DNA of 64,000 nucleotides from Actinophytocola sp. (GTDB taxonomy: Bacteria > Actinomycetota > Actinomycetes > Mycobacteriales > Pseudonocardiaceae), in contig NZ_WHTD01000004.1 of assembly GCF_009379765.1 (NCBI RefSeq), forward strand, positions 41,097-105,096, written 5' to 3'. A model generated the notes under the pieces. That model saw only the letters and a program-made list of their open reading frames with translations. It did not search any database and was not told where the DNA came from. A program made the translations under genes and the position numbers. Shown here piece by piece: positions 1-10,136 of the stretch (positions are counted from its first letter, which is position 1; each line of letters starts with the position of its first letter).

Positions 1-198
1 GGCCACTCCGTGAGCGACGGTCAGGTCACCCTGGACGCCCTGTCCGTGGCGGCCCCCGTCCGGTCCCCGGAAGGCCACGTACTGGCCGCCGTCTCCCTGG
101 TGGTCCGCGCCGACACCGCCCAACCCGCCGCCTTGGCTCCTCTGGTGAAGGCAGCCGCCCGCGGCATCACCCGCGCCCTGGAACCCCGGCACCCATGA
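1..198 (+). CDS. IclR-family regulator, C-terminal fragment cut by the window edge
   Basis: The frame is open from base 1 and ends at a stop at 196-198, giving about 65 residues. The stretch around GHVLAAVSLV and the closing helix with ARGITRAL match the end of the IclR effector-binding domain, where the last strands and helix close the ligand pocket. IclR proteins are dimeric repressors or activators of catabolic genes. The start, HTH and most of the effector domain lie outside the window, so the target cannot be guessed. It converges on the M28 peptidase gene across a strong hairpin. Family assignment is likely but rests on a short tail. Confidence 0.6.
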   Translation, partial: GHSVSDGQVTLDALSVAAPVRSPEGHVLAAVSLVVRADTAQPAALAPLVKAAARGITRALEPRHP

Positions 199-275
199 TC
201 AGTAGCGGTGCATGGCTCCGTTCCGGCGGACGTGCGCATATCCTTTCAGCTCGCACCGCGGCTCGGTAGTGCGGC

Positions 276-310
276 ACCCGCCTCCGCCCGGTCGTCGGGC
301 GGAGGCGGGT
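276..310. terminator. Bidirectional hairpin terminator
   Basis: A perfect 15-bp inverted repeat, ACCCGCCTCCGCCCG with its complement, encloses a 5-base loop. It sits between the stop of the IclR fragment and the stop of the leftward M28 peptidase gene, the expected place for a terminator serving both convergent genes. There is no T-run, which is normal in high-GC actinobacteria. Confidence 0.75.
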
Positions 311-315
311 TCGAG

Positions 316-2242
<1,927 letters not shown>

Positions 2243-2311
2243 CCATCGGTGGGTGCTGAGCCCTATTCTCACGATGCCGGAGACGGTGCCGTACGAGTTC
2301 GGGAGGTTGCC

Positions 2312-2809
2312 GTGGCCACACGGGACGTCGAAGCACTGGCCGAGGCCCGGGACCGGCTCCGGTCCGCCCACCTGCGCCCGAGGTCCGAGCGGCCGGCGTC
2401 GAGTGCCCGGGGCCTGCACCACACGGCGCTCATCAGCGGCGACGTGGAGCGGACGATCCGGTTCTACCAGGACCTGCTCGAGTTCCCGCTCACCGAGCTC
2501 ATCGAGAACCGTGACTACCCGGGCTCGTCCCACTTCTTCTTCGACATCGGCAACGGCAACCTCCTGGCGTTCTTCGACTTCCCGGGCCTGGACGTGGGTC
2601 CCTACGCCGAGGTCCTCGGCGGCCTGCACCACGTCGCGATCTCCGTGGCGTCCGCGCGCTGGGAGGCCTTGACGGCGAAGCTGGAGGCTGCGGGCGTGCC
2701 GCACGAGGTGCACAGCGAGGTGTCGGTCTACTTCCAGGACCCGGACGGCGCCCGCGTCGAGCTGATCTCCGACGAGCTGGGTGAGATGTACGGCAACGTG
2801 GTCCGCTGA
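2312..2809 (+). CDS. VOC (glyoxalase/bleomycin-resistance) family protein
   Basis: This 165-residue protein has one vicinal-oxygen-chelate fold made of two beta-alpha-beta-beta-beta modules: LHHTALISGDVERTIRFYQD opens the first and LHHVAISVASARWEAL the second. Candidate metal ligands are the paired histidines that start each module and the late glutamate in GARVELI. The GTG at 2312 is preferred because GGGAGG lies 5 bases before it; an upstream ATG at 2249 has no such site. Some family members are dioxygenases or isomerases, but no substrate is implied here. It converges with the esterase gene, the stops being one base apart. Confidence 0.8.
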   Translation: MATRDVEALAEARDRLRSAHLRPRSERPASSARGLHHTALISGDVERTIRFYQDLLEFPLTELIENRDYPGSSHFFFDIGNGNLLAFFDFPGLDVGPYAEVLGGLHHVAISVASARWEALTAKLEAAGVPHEVHSEVSVYFQDPDGARVELISDELGEMYGNVVR

Positions 2810-2810
2810 C

Positions 2811-3626
2811 TCATCCGGCGTGGTCGGCGAGGAAGCGGACCGCCCTCGGGACCGTGCGTAGCCAGTAGGGCGCGTCGTGGTCGCCGGGGTCGAATGCGGC
2901 CACCTCCGGCGACGCCGCGTCCGCCAGCTTGCGGGCGGCGTCGACGAACGGGTCGTCGGTGCCGCACCACACGCCCAGCTTCGTGTCGCCCAGGGCGTCG
3001 AGGTGCTGGAACGGGTCGGTGGACGCCCACGCCTCCTCACCCGCGAAGGCGTCGCGTGACTCGGCGTCCGGCCAGTCCAGGAACAGTGCCGGGCTCAACG
3101 CCGCCACCACGGGGTGCGGCGTCGTGCGCGCGTAGTTCAACGCCCCGTACCCACCCATCGACAGGCCGAACGCGGCGAACGGCGCCGGCTCGAGGTCGCG
3201 TTCGGCCAGCCAGCCGGGGAGCTCCTCGGTGAGCATCCGCTGCGGGTCGTCATGGTGGGTGCGGGCCACCCAGTAGTCGTTGCCGCCGTCCACCCCCACC
3301 ATCGCGAACGGCGGCCTCCCCTCGCCGGCGAGCTGGGTTAGCAGGTCGGGCACCCCCAGCTGCACGAACATCCGGGCGTCCGACCCGCGACCGTGCAGCG
3401 CCACACAGACCGGCAGGGTGGAGTCCACCTCGCCGGCCGGGCGCATCACCACCAGCGTGACGTTCCTGCCGCGTGCCTCGGACCGCACGTACTCGACGTT
3501 CACCGGGCGGTTCGGCTTCGAGCCGGTCACCGTCGGCGGAGGCAGCGGCGGCGCGGGCGACGAGCAGCCGGCCAGGCCGGCGAGGCCGAGGCCGCTCGCG
3601 CCACGAAGAAGGGTTCGCCGTCGCAC
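2811..3626 (-). CDS. Lipoprotein alpha/beta-hydrolase (esterase D-like)
   Basis: This 271-residue exported hydrolase begins with a twin-arginine-like RRRTLL segment and a lipobox ending LAGLAGC, so it is probably a Tat or Sec lipoprotein anchored outside the membrane. The alpha/beta-hydrolase core has an oxyanion segment ALHGRGSDARMF, the nucleophile elbow GLSMGGYG, an acid in WCGTDDPF and the histidine in GDHD. The layout resembles the esterase D/antigen 85 group (acyl esterases and mycolyltransferases). It lies 15 bases downstream of the arylsulfotransferase-like lipoprotein gene and is likely co-transcribed. The ester substrate is unknown. Confidence 0.82.
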   Translation of the reverse strand: MRRRTLLRGASGLGLAGLAGCSSPAPPLPPPTVTGSKPNRPVNVEYVRSEARGRNVTLVVMRPAGEVDSTLPVCVALHGRGSDARMFVQLGVPDLLTQLAGEGRPPFAMVGVDGGNDYWVARTHHDDPQRMLTEELPGWLAERDLEPAPFAAFGLSMGGYGALNYARTTPHPVVAALSPALFLDWPDAESRDAFAGEEAWASTDPFQHLDALGDTKLGVWCGTDDPFVDAARKLADAASPEVAAFDPGDHDAPYWLRTVPRAVRFLADHAG

Positions 3627-3641
3627 GCCCCGACCGTATCG

Positions 3642-5087
3642 TCACCCGGTGGTCGTTCTGGTCGGAATCGACCGGCCGAGCGGTCTCCCGGCCGCGTCCA
3701 ACGCCTCGACCGCCACGAACGGCGCCGGGTCCGGCAGCTCGATCTCCGTCTCGAAACCGGTCCGCGGTGCCTCCAGCGTCACGCCGAGCCGGTCGGCCGA
3801 CGGCCCGGCCAGCACACGCCACCGGCTCACGTCCGTCGCGCCGTTCCAGCTCACGTGCACGGTCGTCCCGTCGTCGCCGGCGCGACCGGCCACCGCGGGC
3901 GGGGTCGTCGGCCGGCCGGTCCACGGCGCAAGCTTCGCGCGGTAGGAGAAGGTGTTGTCCGGCAGCCTCCCGTGCAGAAGCACCTCGCCGGTCGGGTCGA
4001 ACGCGGTGAAGCTCGGCCGCGACCCCCAGCCGACGAAGCTGTCGCCGCTCGGCAGGAGCTGGTGGCTGCCCTGGCTGCCGTTGGTCAGCGCGTCCGGGCT
4101 CGAGAAGGCACTCACCAGGGAGGCGGTGCGTGCCCGCTCGTCCACCTGGAGCACCAGCGCCCGCGACGGTGAGCCCTGGTCGTCGAGGTTGGACGCGTTG
4201 TCCAGCAGGCTGATCCGGCCGCCTGGCCGCCACCGCGCGTCGTGCTGCCAGGCGAACTCCGCGCCGTCGTCGAGGGTGAAGTCGCCGTGCTCGCCGCCCA
4301 GCTGCCACAGCACCTCGCCGGTGCGCCGGGAGATCTTGTAGATCGCCTTCGTGTGCCGCGCCGAGATCAGCAGGTCCCCGGCCGCGTCCTCGTCGACCGA
4401 GTTGACGTGGAAGTAGTCGTAGGGCTTCTTCGGGTCCTTCGGCAACGGCTCGGCCGAGTCCGACACCGGTACGTGGTCGATGCTGTGCCACTCGAACAGC
4501 ACCCGGCCGGTCGCGATGTCGACCTCCTGCACCACGCCCTCGCGGACGGACTCGTCGCCGCGCACGGTCGGGTAGCACAGCAGCAGCGCCGTGCCGCGCG
4601 GTGTGATCACCATGTCGTGCAGATCCGCCGACTGCCCGTTCCCGGCCCGGACCGTGGCGACCTGCCGGTAGCTCTGGTCGAGCACCACGTACTCGCCGTC
4701 GCCCCAGCCGCGCTCCGGTGACGAGCCGTGCCAGTAGGTGAGTACCGGCTCGCCCCGGTAGGTCTGCACCGCGAGGTCGTTCGGGAACGTGCCGTCGTCG
4801 TCGAACCGCTTGGTCCACACCGGCTCGCCGGAGGCGTCCACCACGAGCGCGTAACCCTGGGTCTCGCCATCCTCGCGGTCACCGATGCGGGCGAGCAGGA
4901 CCACGTCCCCGGGATCCATGCCGGCTCTCGACGTCGTGATGTCGACGACCGGCGGTGTCAGGTCCGGCCGGGTGACGTACTCGGCCAGGGGCGGCGCCGT
5001 GGTCGGCTTGCTCTTCGGGGCCGCGTCGCCGGGCACGCATCCGCCGAGGACCAGCAGCAGGGGCAGGATCATCGCGAGTCGCCACAT
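3642..5087 (-). CDS. Arylsulfotransferase-family lipoprotein (ArsT-like beta-propeller)
   Basis: This 481-residue lipoprotein (lipobox LLLVLGGC) has the repeated propeller motifs of the ArsT family, with blades marked by DLHDMVITPRG, YDYFHVNSVDEDAAGDLLISAR and FAWQHDARWRPGGRISLLDN. Bacterial ASST enzymes move sulfate between phenols using a propeller histidine; the histidines in LHDM, FHVNS and QHDA are conserved propeller positions. Actinobacterial relatives are usually uncharacterised, so transferase activity is an inference. A C-terminal fibronectin-like stretch (after about residue 380) may bind or space. The ATG at 5087 gives a normal lipoprotein signal; one at 5114 is possible. It is probably an operon with the downstream esterase. 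Confidence 0.75.
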   Translation of the reverse strand: MWRLAMILPLLLVLGGCVPGDAAPKSKPTTAPPLAEYVTRPDLTPPVVDITTSRAGMDPGDVVLLARIGDREDGETQGYALVVDASGEPVWTKRFDDDGTFPNDLAVQTYRGEPVLTYWHGSSPERGWGDGEYVVLDQSYRQVATVRAGNGQSADLHDMVITPRGTALLLCYPTVRGDESVREGVVQEVDIATGRVLFEWHSIDHVPVSDSAEPLPKDPKKPYDYFHVNSVDEDAAGDLLISARHTKAIYKISRRTGEVLWQLGGEHGDFTLDDGAEFAWQHDARWRPGGRISLLDNASNLDDQGSPSRALVLQVDERARTASLVSAFSSPDALTNGSQGSHQLLPSGDSFVGWGSRPSFTAFDPTGEVLLHGRLPDNTFSYRAKLAPWTGRPTTPPAVAGRAGDDGTTVHVSWNGATDVSRWRVLAGPSADRLGVTLEAPRTGFETEIELPDPAPFVAVEALDAAGRPLGRSIPTRTTTG

Positions 5088-5198
5088 AGGACCATTCCAA
5101 CACGGTCCGGGCACCCCGTGTTATCGAGCGAGTCCTTTGTGGACAGTTTGCCGCGGGAGAGTCGGCGGTTCGACGCCTGCTCAGGTGACGGCCGGCGC

Positions 5199-5446
5199 TC
5201 AGTCGCGGCCCATCCAGGTGGCCACGTTGCCCTCGGCGTCGGCCGGCGTCCACCACGCCGGCGCGTGCTCGTCGGTGACCAGGTGCCCGCCCGCGGCGAC
5301 CGCCGCCGCGACCCGCGCCTCAGCCTGGTCGTGCGGTACGGAGACGTCGATGTGGATCCGGTTGCGCCGGGCCGCGGCGCGTCCATCGCCTGGAACCAGA
5401 ACGACGGACCGCTCCCGTGCGGGTCGACGAGGTCTTCGGCACCCAA
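5199..5446 (-). pseudogene. VOC-family gene remnant, 5' half missing and frameshifted
   Basis: Two leftward frames together read as the second half of a VOC protein: DLVDPHGSGPSFWFQAMD in one frame and RNRIHIDVSVPHDQAEARV up to VATWMGRD in another. One indel, around 5366-5385, separates them. The first VOC module is absent, because sequence to the right of about 5447 belongs to a different gene. It is therefore both truncated and frameshifted. Confidence 0.7.
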
Positions 5447-5655
5447 CTCCGCCGGGGTACTTCGCGCTACCGATCCTGTACGGCGACCGGCTGGTGGGCA
5501 AGCTCGACGCCATCGCGGACCGCAAAGCCGGGGTGCTGCGGGTTCATGCGATCCACCAGGACGTCCCGTTCACCAAGACCGTGACCGCGGCAGTCGGCCA
5601 CGAGATCAAGGACCTGGCTCACCGGCTCGAGCTGGACCTCACGCCGCCCGGCTGA
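5447..5655 (+). pseudogene. YcaQ-like winged-helix protein remnant, only the C-terminus left
   Basis: The rightward frame reads YFALPILYGDRLVGKLDAIA and on to HEIKDLAHRLELDL, the typical C-terminal end of the YcaQ/HTH_42 family (interstrand-crosslink DNA glycosylases and relatives, normally about 350-400 residues). Only about 65 residues remain, with no start or catalytic region. The fragment abuts the VOC remnant head to head, as expected if one deletion removed the 5' halves of a divergent gene pair. Confidence 0.65.
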
Positions 5656-5697
5656 GTGCGCACCGCATCCTCGCGCGTGCGACCAGGCCGGTGGTGC

Positions 5698-6513
5698 TCA
5701 TCGAGCTCGACCGCCGAGTTGATAGGTGGTGTCGGGGATGTCGGTGACGAACATGTGGCCCGGGGCGTGGGTGATCGCGAACGGGGGTCTCGATGCCGTC
5801 AGGGCGGCCTGGGGTGTCACGCCGCAGGCCCAGAACACCGGCACGTCACCGGGTTCGACGTCGGTGGGGTCGCCGTAGGTCGGCTCGGTCAGGTCCGCGA
5901 TGCCCAGCGCGGCCGGGTCGCCGGTGTGGATCGGGGCGCCGTGGACCGCCGGCATCAGGGCGCTCACCCGGACGGCGGTCTCGACCAGGTGCGGCGGGAT
6001 CGGGCGCATCGACACGACTAGGGGGCCGTGCAGGCGGCCGGCGGGACGGCACTCGCGGTCGGTCACGTACATCGCCACGTTGCGCCCCTGCGCCACGTGG
6101 CGCAGGGGCACGCCGGCCGCCGACAGCGCGCTCTCGAAGGTGAAGCTGCAGCCGATCAGGAACGCCACGAGATCGTCGCGCCAGTGGGCCAGCGCGTCGG
6201 TCGGCTCGGCGACCAGCGTGCCGTTGCGCCACACGCGATAGCGGGGCAGGTCGGTACGGAGGTCGGCGTTCGGGGCCAGCGCGGTGCGCGGGCTCCCGAC
6301 ATCCGTCACGTCCAGGACCGGGCACGGTTTCGGGTTGCGCTGGGCGAAGAGCAGCACGTCGTAGGCCCAGTCCCGCGGCACGGCGACGAGGTTCGCCTGC
6401 GCGTAGCCGGGCGCCAGCCCCGCGGTCGGGCCGGTCGCGGTGGTCCTGACCTCGTCGGGGGTCACCACCGGATTGTCGGTCAGCCACCGGCACCGCGGAA
6501 GCCGGTGTGCCAT
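5698..6513 (-). CDS. DUF1445 putative hydro-lyase (D-glutamate cyclase-like)
   Basis: This 271-residue protein belongs to the DUF1445/YcsI family. Clear landmarks are [19 protein letters not shown] near residue 30, the [11 protein letters not shown]-type segment (here [13 protein letters not shown]), [11 protein letters not shown], and the C-terminal [12 protein letters not shown] with [12 protein letters not shown]. Family members are annotated as hydro-lyases, and relatives act as D-glutamate cyclases; the reaction here is not established. The ATG at 6513 lies 10 bases after the stop of the upstream hydrolase gene, with no good ribosome site, so translation may be coupled to that gene. Confidence 0.85.
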   Translation of the reverse strand: MAHRLPRCRWLTDNPVVTPDEVRTTATGPTAGLAPGYAQANLVAVPRDWAYDVLLFAQRNPKPCPVLDVTDVGSPRTALAPNADLRTDLPRYRVWRNGTLVAEPTDALAHWRDDLVAFLIGCSFTFESALSAAGVPLRHVAQGRNVAMYVTDRECRPAGRLHGPLVVSMRPIPPHLVETAVRVSALMPAVHGAPIHTGDPAALGIADLTEPTYGDPTDVEPGDVPVFWACGVTPQAALTASRPPFAITHAPGHMFVTDIPDTTYQLGGRAR

Positions 6514-6523
6514 ATGTGGACCG

Positions 6524-7366
6524 TCACCGGGGCGCGAACGCGTCGACGGCCAGGAAGCGCTCGATCTCGGCCAGGAACACCGGCCACGCCGGCTCGTCCG
6601 CGGTGAGGATGTGGTTGCGGCTGTTCAGGAACCGCAGCTCGCAGTCCGGGATGAGCGCGGCCAGCTCCTGCGCCTGCGAGCGCGGCACCCGCAGGTCGTC
6701 CCGGCAGTGCAGGATCAGCGTCGGGCACCACACGTGCGGTGCCAGCGCGGACACGTCGATGTGGGCGAACGCGTCGAGGAACCGCACCACGTTCTCGGTG
6801 GACGTCGTGGCGCGCTGGAGGTCGTTGAACGCGTCCCACAGCATGCGCGAACCGTCCGGCAGGAACTGGCTCGCGAACACCTGCCGGAACGACGGATCGT
6901 CATGCCGCCAGCCGATCCGCGCGAGCTGCAGGTCGAGCGTCGCCTCGTCGCGCTCGGCCACCGTCCTGGCCCGGGCGAGCCGGCCGCGGCTGTAGGCGCC
7001 CGCCAGCACCAGGCGGGACACCCGCTCCGGGTGCCGCACCGCGTAGGCGATCGCGACGGCCCCGCCCTGGGACACGCCGAGCAGCGGGAACCGGTCGAGC
7101 CCGGCGGCGTCCACCACGAGCTCGAGGTCGTTGACCCACGCGTCGAAGCCGAGATCCGGGACGTCCCAGTCGGACAGCCCGCAGCCGCGCTCGTCGTAGC
7201 GGATCAGCCGGTGGTGGTGGGCCAGCCCGTCGAGCCAGTGCGCCCAGATCGCGCTCGACCACTCCAGGTCCAGGTGGGTGAGCCAGTTCGCCGCCTTGAC
7301 CAGCGGGGGACCGGTGCCCGAGCACGCGTACGCCACCCGCACGCCGTCCGCCGAGACGCAGGGCAT
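6524..7366 (-). CDS. Alpha/beta-fold hydrolase
   Basis: This 280-residue cytoplasmic hydrolase has the nucleophile elbow GVSQGG (Ser near residue 100), an acid in HCRDDLRVP and the histidine in SRNHIL. The N-terminus with [17 protein letters not shown] is typical of a subgroup often found fused to, or beside, LuxR or adenylate-cyclase signalling domains, but none is attached here. It forms a two-gene unit with the downstream DUF1445 gene. Its start codon sits exactly at the break point of a truncated monooxygenase gene on the other strand, so the native promoter may have been lost or replaced. Confidence 0.82.
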   Translation of the reverse strand: MPCVSADGVRVAYACSGTGPPLVKAANWLTHLDLEWSSAIWAHWLDGLAHHHRLIRYDERGCGLSDWDVPDLGFDAWVNDLELVVDAAGLDRFPLLGVSQGGAVAIAYAVRHPERVSRLVLAGAYSRGRLARARTVAERDEATLDLQLARIGWRHDDPSFRQVFASQFLPDGSRMLWDAFNDLQRATTSTENVVRFLDAFAHIDVSALAPHVWCPTLILHCRDDLRVPRSQAQELAALIPDCELRFLNSRNHILTADEPAWPVFLAEIERFLAVDAFAPR

Positions 7367-7847
7367 GTCGGTGGCCGCGATGGAGGCGATGGAGCTGCGG
7401 GACTGCCTGCGCCGCGGCGACCGCGACCTCGCGCGGCGCTTCTTCCGGGCGGCGGCGAAGCGGATCGACGTGGCCTGGCAGCTGGCCGTCGGCGCGGACC
7501 TGGCGCTGCCGCAGGTCGAGGGCCCGCGCCCGCGGTCGGTCCGGCTCGTGAACTCCTACGTCCGGCGCCTGCTGATCGCCGCCGAGCGCGACCCGGTCGT
7601 CGCCACGCGGTTCGTGCGGGTGAGCGCGTTACTGGAGAAGCCCGCACGGCTGATGACACCGCCGATCGCGGCGCGGGTGATCGCCGGCAACCGCAGGGCC
7701 CGGCACCTGGCCGCGGGGCCGAGCGAGCGGGCGCGGCACGAGCGGCGGCAGGTCGTGGCCGGGGCGGGGTCGATCCCGGTCAGCGGGGCCGGGGCGACCG
7801 CGCTGGGCGCGGCCGGCGTGCGGTCCAGGCGTCAGCCACGCGGGTGA
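7358..7847 (+). pseudogene. FAD monooxygenase remnant, only the C-terminal third left
   Basis: The rightward frame begins with [20 protein letters not shown], the conserved GQGM segment that follows the GD motif in a group of actinobacterial FAD monooxygenases, and runs on through RRFFRAAAKRIDVAWQLA to PPIAARVIAGNR. The FAD-binding N-terminus and the GD motif are missing. Homology stops at about 7357, right at the start of the divergent hydrolase gene. The last 50 residues look like read-through into non-coding sequence. Confidence 0.6.
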
Positions 7848-7855
7848 AGCCGGTC

Positions 7856-7890
7856 GGGGCCGGGTCGGCGGGGCATGCCGACCCGGCCCC
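7856..7890. terminator. Strong GC hairpin after the monooxygenase remnant
   Basis: A perfect 14-bp inverted repeat, GGGGCCGGGTCGGC with its complement, encloses 7 bases. It lies just after the stop of the rightward remnant and before the GH5 operon leader, and probably still serves as a transcription terminator. Confidence 0.7.
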
Positions 7891-7921
7891 GCACTGTGTC
7901 CAGCCCCGCGGACGACCACCC

Positions 7922-8026
7922 GCGAGTCCTACATTCGGAACAGCCGAGTCCAACATTCGCGAACCCTGAATGTTGGACTCGGCGGTCGTGAATGTTGGAC
8001 TCGCGGGTCGTGCGTGTTGGACTCGC
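7922..8026. repeat. Cluster of GCGAGTCCAACATTC repeats, both orientations
   Basis: Five copies of a 14-15-base unit lie here: direct copies at 7922 (one mismatch, GAGTCCTAC) and 7945, and inverted copies ending in GGACTCG or GGACTCGC at 7968, 7990 and 8014. Neighbouring direct and inverted copies can fold into stems. The same core, GCGAGTCCAAC, recurs three times at 54206-54260. The 7848-8213 stretch otherwise holds a hairpin and operator-like dyads, and no gene was seen in it. Confidence 0.8.
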
Positions 8027-8038
8027 GAAAGTTTCGTT

Positions 8039-8187
8039 AACTGAACCGCTTCACCAGTTGGCGGAAAGTCGCGATCGGTCCCAATAATCACTGAACTTGT
8101 TAAGTTTCTGGGCATTCGAAGATCGACCGCGTATGGTCTGACACATTCGCTGGCCAGCTCCACTTTCTCCACTGATCCGGTTCAGTG
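8039..8187. promoter_or_regulatory. Two candidate LacI-type operators before the GH5 operon
   Basis: At 8170-8187 the sequence CACTGATCCGGTTCAGTG is an 18-bp palindrome broken by one mismatched pair and centred on CCGG, as expected for LacI-family operators. At 8040-8053 the related ACTGAACCGCTTCA occurs inside a dyad (8039-8059, arms AACTG/CAGTT). A third half-site, ACTGAAC, starts at 8090 next to AACTTGTTAAGTT. They are candidate binding sites for the LacI regulator at the end of the operon. The downstream site lies 26 bases before the GH5 start, well placed to repress. Confidence 0.55.
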
Positions 8188-8213
8188 CGTCCGCGACGGC
8201 GCGAGAGGCGACG

Positions 8214-10112
8214 ATGCTCCTCATCGACGGACGGCCGTGGCTCGGTGCCAACTTCTGGTCCCGGGTCGGCGGGCCGCTCATGTGGCGTCGCTACGACCCG
8301 GACGTCATCCACCAGGAGCTGCGGGTCCTGCGCGAGCACGGCCTGAACCTCACCCGCTCCTTCTTCTACTGGCCGGACTTCCACCCCGAGCCAGACCGGG
8401 TCGACGAGGAGCTGTGCGCCCGGTTCGCCGACTTCCTCGACCAGCACGTCGAGGCCGGCATGCGGACGATCCCGACGTTCATCGTCGGCCACATGTCCGG
8501 GGAGAACTGGGACCCTTCCTGGCGCGCGGGCCGTGACCTCTACGGCGACGTCTGGCTGGTCGCCCGCCAGGCGTGGTTCGTCAAGGAGATGACCAGGCGG
8601 TTCCACGCTCACCCGGCGATCGCGGCCTGGCTGCTGTCCAACGAGATGCCCATCTACGGCGAGCCCGCGCCCGCCGAGCGCGTCACCCCGTGGGCGCAGC
8701 TCATGATCGACGCCGTCCGCGCGGGCGGTGGGACCCAGCCCGTGTCGGTGGGGGACGGGGCCTGGGGGATCGAGATCACTGGGGTGGACAACGGGTTCTC
8801 CGTCCGCGACCTCGCCGGCCTCACCGACTTCGTGGGCCCGCACGTCTACCGGATGGAGAACGACGTCGTCCGCCAGCACCTGACGGCCGCGTTCATCTGC
8901 GCGCTGGCCGCCACGATGGGCAAGCCCGTCGTGCTCGAGGAGTTCGGCGTCACCGACAACTTCACCTCGCAGGAGCACGCCGCGCACTACTACCGGCAGA
9001 TCCTGCACAACACGCTGCTCGCCGGCTCGACCGGCTGGATCGCCTGGAACAACACCGACTACGACGACCTGTTCGACCAGGATCCCTACCGGCACCATGC
9101 GTTCGAGATGCACTTCGGGCTCACCGACGCGCGGGGCACACCCAAGCCGCAGCTGGTGGCCGTCCGGGAGTTCGCCGAGGTCCTGTCCCACGTGGACTTC
9201 CCGGCCTGCGTTCGCCCGGCGCCTGAGGCCGCGCTCGTCGTACCGTCCTATCTGGAGCGCGCGTACCCGTTCACCGTGCCGTCCGACCGCACGTTCGTGT
9301 TCGACGTGCTGCGCCAGGCCTACGTCGCCACCCGTGAGGCCGACCTCCAGGTGGAGCCGGCCCGCGAGGCCGACGGGCTGCCAGAAGACCGCAAGCTCTA
9401 CCTCGTGCCGTCGGCCAAGCAGCTCACCGCACCCGCTTGGCGCGACCTGGCCCGGTTCGCCGAGGAAGGTGCGACCATCTACGTGTCCTACAGCCCTGGC
9501 GGCAACGCCGTCCAGCGCGGCCCGTGGCACGCCGACGTCAACGGCATGTTCGGCATCGAGCACCAGCTCCGCTACGGCCTGCTCGACCCGATCGAGGACG
9601 ACGAGGTGACCGTCCGGTTCCTCCGCGACCTGGGCCCGATCCTCGAGGGGACCGAGCTGCGGTTCCCGACGGGCGGCGGCGAGAACGCCTACCTGCCGGT
9701 GCGACCGGCCGGTGCGGAGGTCGTCGCGGTGGACCGGCACGGGCGGCCGGCGCTGCTGGGGCGGCGCGTCGGGTCGGGCCGGATCGTGCTGTGCACGTAC
9801 CCGATCGAGGCCCTCGCGGCGGCCACCCCGCGGGTCAACCCCGAGCCGTCCCACCGGATCTACGCCGCGCTGGCGGACCTCGCGGGCGTCGTGCGGCCGG
9901 TGACCGTGGCGGACCCGCTCGTGCACGCCGCCACACTGTCGCACGAGGACGGTCGCCGGTTCGTCTGGCTCGTCAGCCAGTCGCCCGCCGACCGGACCGT
10001 ACGGCCGGTCGCGGCCGGAAAGCTGACCGAGCTCGAGTCCGAGCAGCCGGTCGATGAGGTGACGCTGCCCGCCTTCGGGGTCCGGGTGCTGCAGCTGACG
10101 CTCGAATCCTGA
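8214..10112 (+). CDS. GH5-like intracellular glycoside hydrolase
   Basis: This 632-residue protein lacks a signal peptide, so it acts in the cytoplasm. Residues 1-330 form a TIM barrel of the cellulase/mannanase clan: acid/base E144 in LLSNEMP and nucleophile E243 in VLEEFGV, with WIAWNNTDYDD before the last strand. Residues 370-600 form a glutamine-amidotransferase-like region followed by a small beta domain, as in several beta-galactosidases. The start has GAGAGG 5 bases upstream. It heads an operon with a Dpp-type ABC importer and a LacI gene, so it probably splits imported beta-linked oligosaccharides such as manno- or cello-oligosaccharides (inference). The exact GH subfamily is uncertain. 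Confidence 0.75.
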   Translation: MLLIDGRPWLGANFWSRVGGPLMWRRYDPDVIHQELRVLREHGLNLTRSFFYWPDFHPEPDRVDEELCARFADFLDQHVEAGMRTIPTFIVGHMSGENWDPSWRAGRDLYGDVWLVARQAWFVKEMTRRFHAHPAIAAWLLSNEMPIYGEPAPAERVTPWAQLMIDAVRAGGGTQPVSVGDGAWGIEITGVDNGFSVRDLAGLTDFVGPHVYRMENDVVRQHLTAAFICALAATMGKPVVLEEFGVTDNFTSQEHAAHYYRQILHNTLLAGSTGWIAWNNTDYDDLFDQDPYRHHAFEMHFGLTDARGTPKPQLVAVREFAEVLSHVDFPACVRPAPEAALVVPSYLERAYPFTVPSDRTFVFDVLRQAYVATREADLQVEPAREADGLPEDRKLYLVPSAKQLTAPAWRDLARFAEEGATIYVSYSPGGNAVQRGPWHADVNGMFGIEHQLRYGLLDPIEDDEVTVRFLRDLGPILEGTELRFPTGGGENAYLPVRPAGAEVVAVDRHGRPALLGRRVGSGRIVLCTYPIEALAAATPRVNPEPSHRIYAALADLAGVVRPVTVADPLVHAATLSHEDGRRFVWLVSQSPADRTVRPVAAGKLTELESEQPVDEVTLPAFGVRVLQLTLES

Positions 10113-10136
10113 GCAGTCGAATAAGGAGAGATCACG

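Noticed and set aside
7922-8026. CRISPR-like array
   Set aside because: The repeats are short, occur in both orientations and have unequal, very short spacers; no cas genes are nearby.
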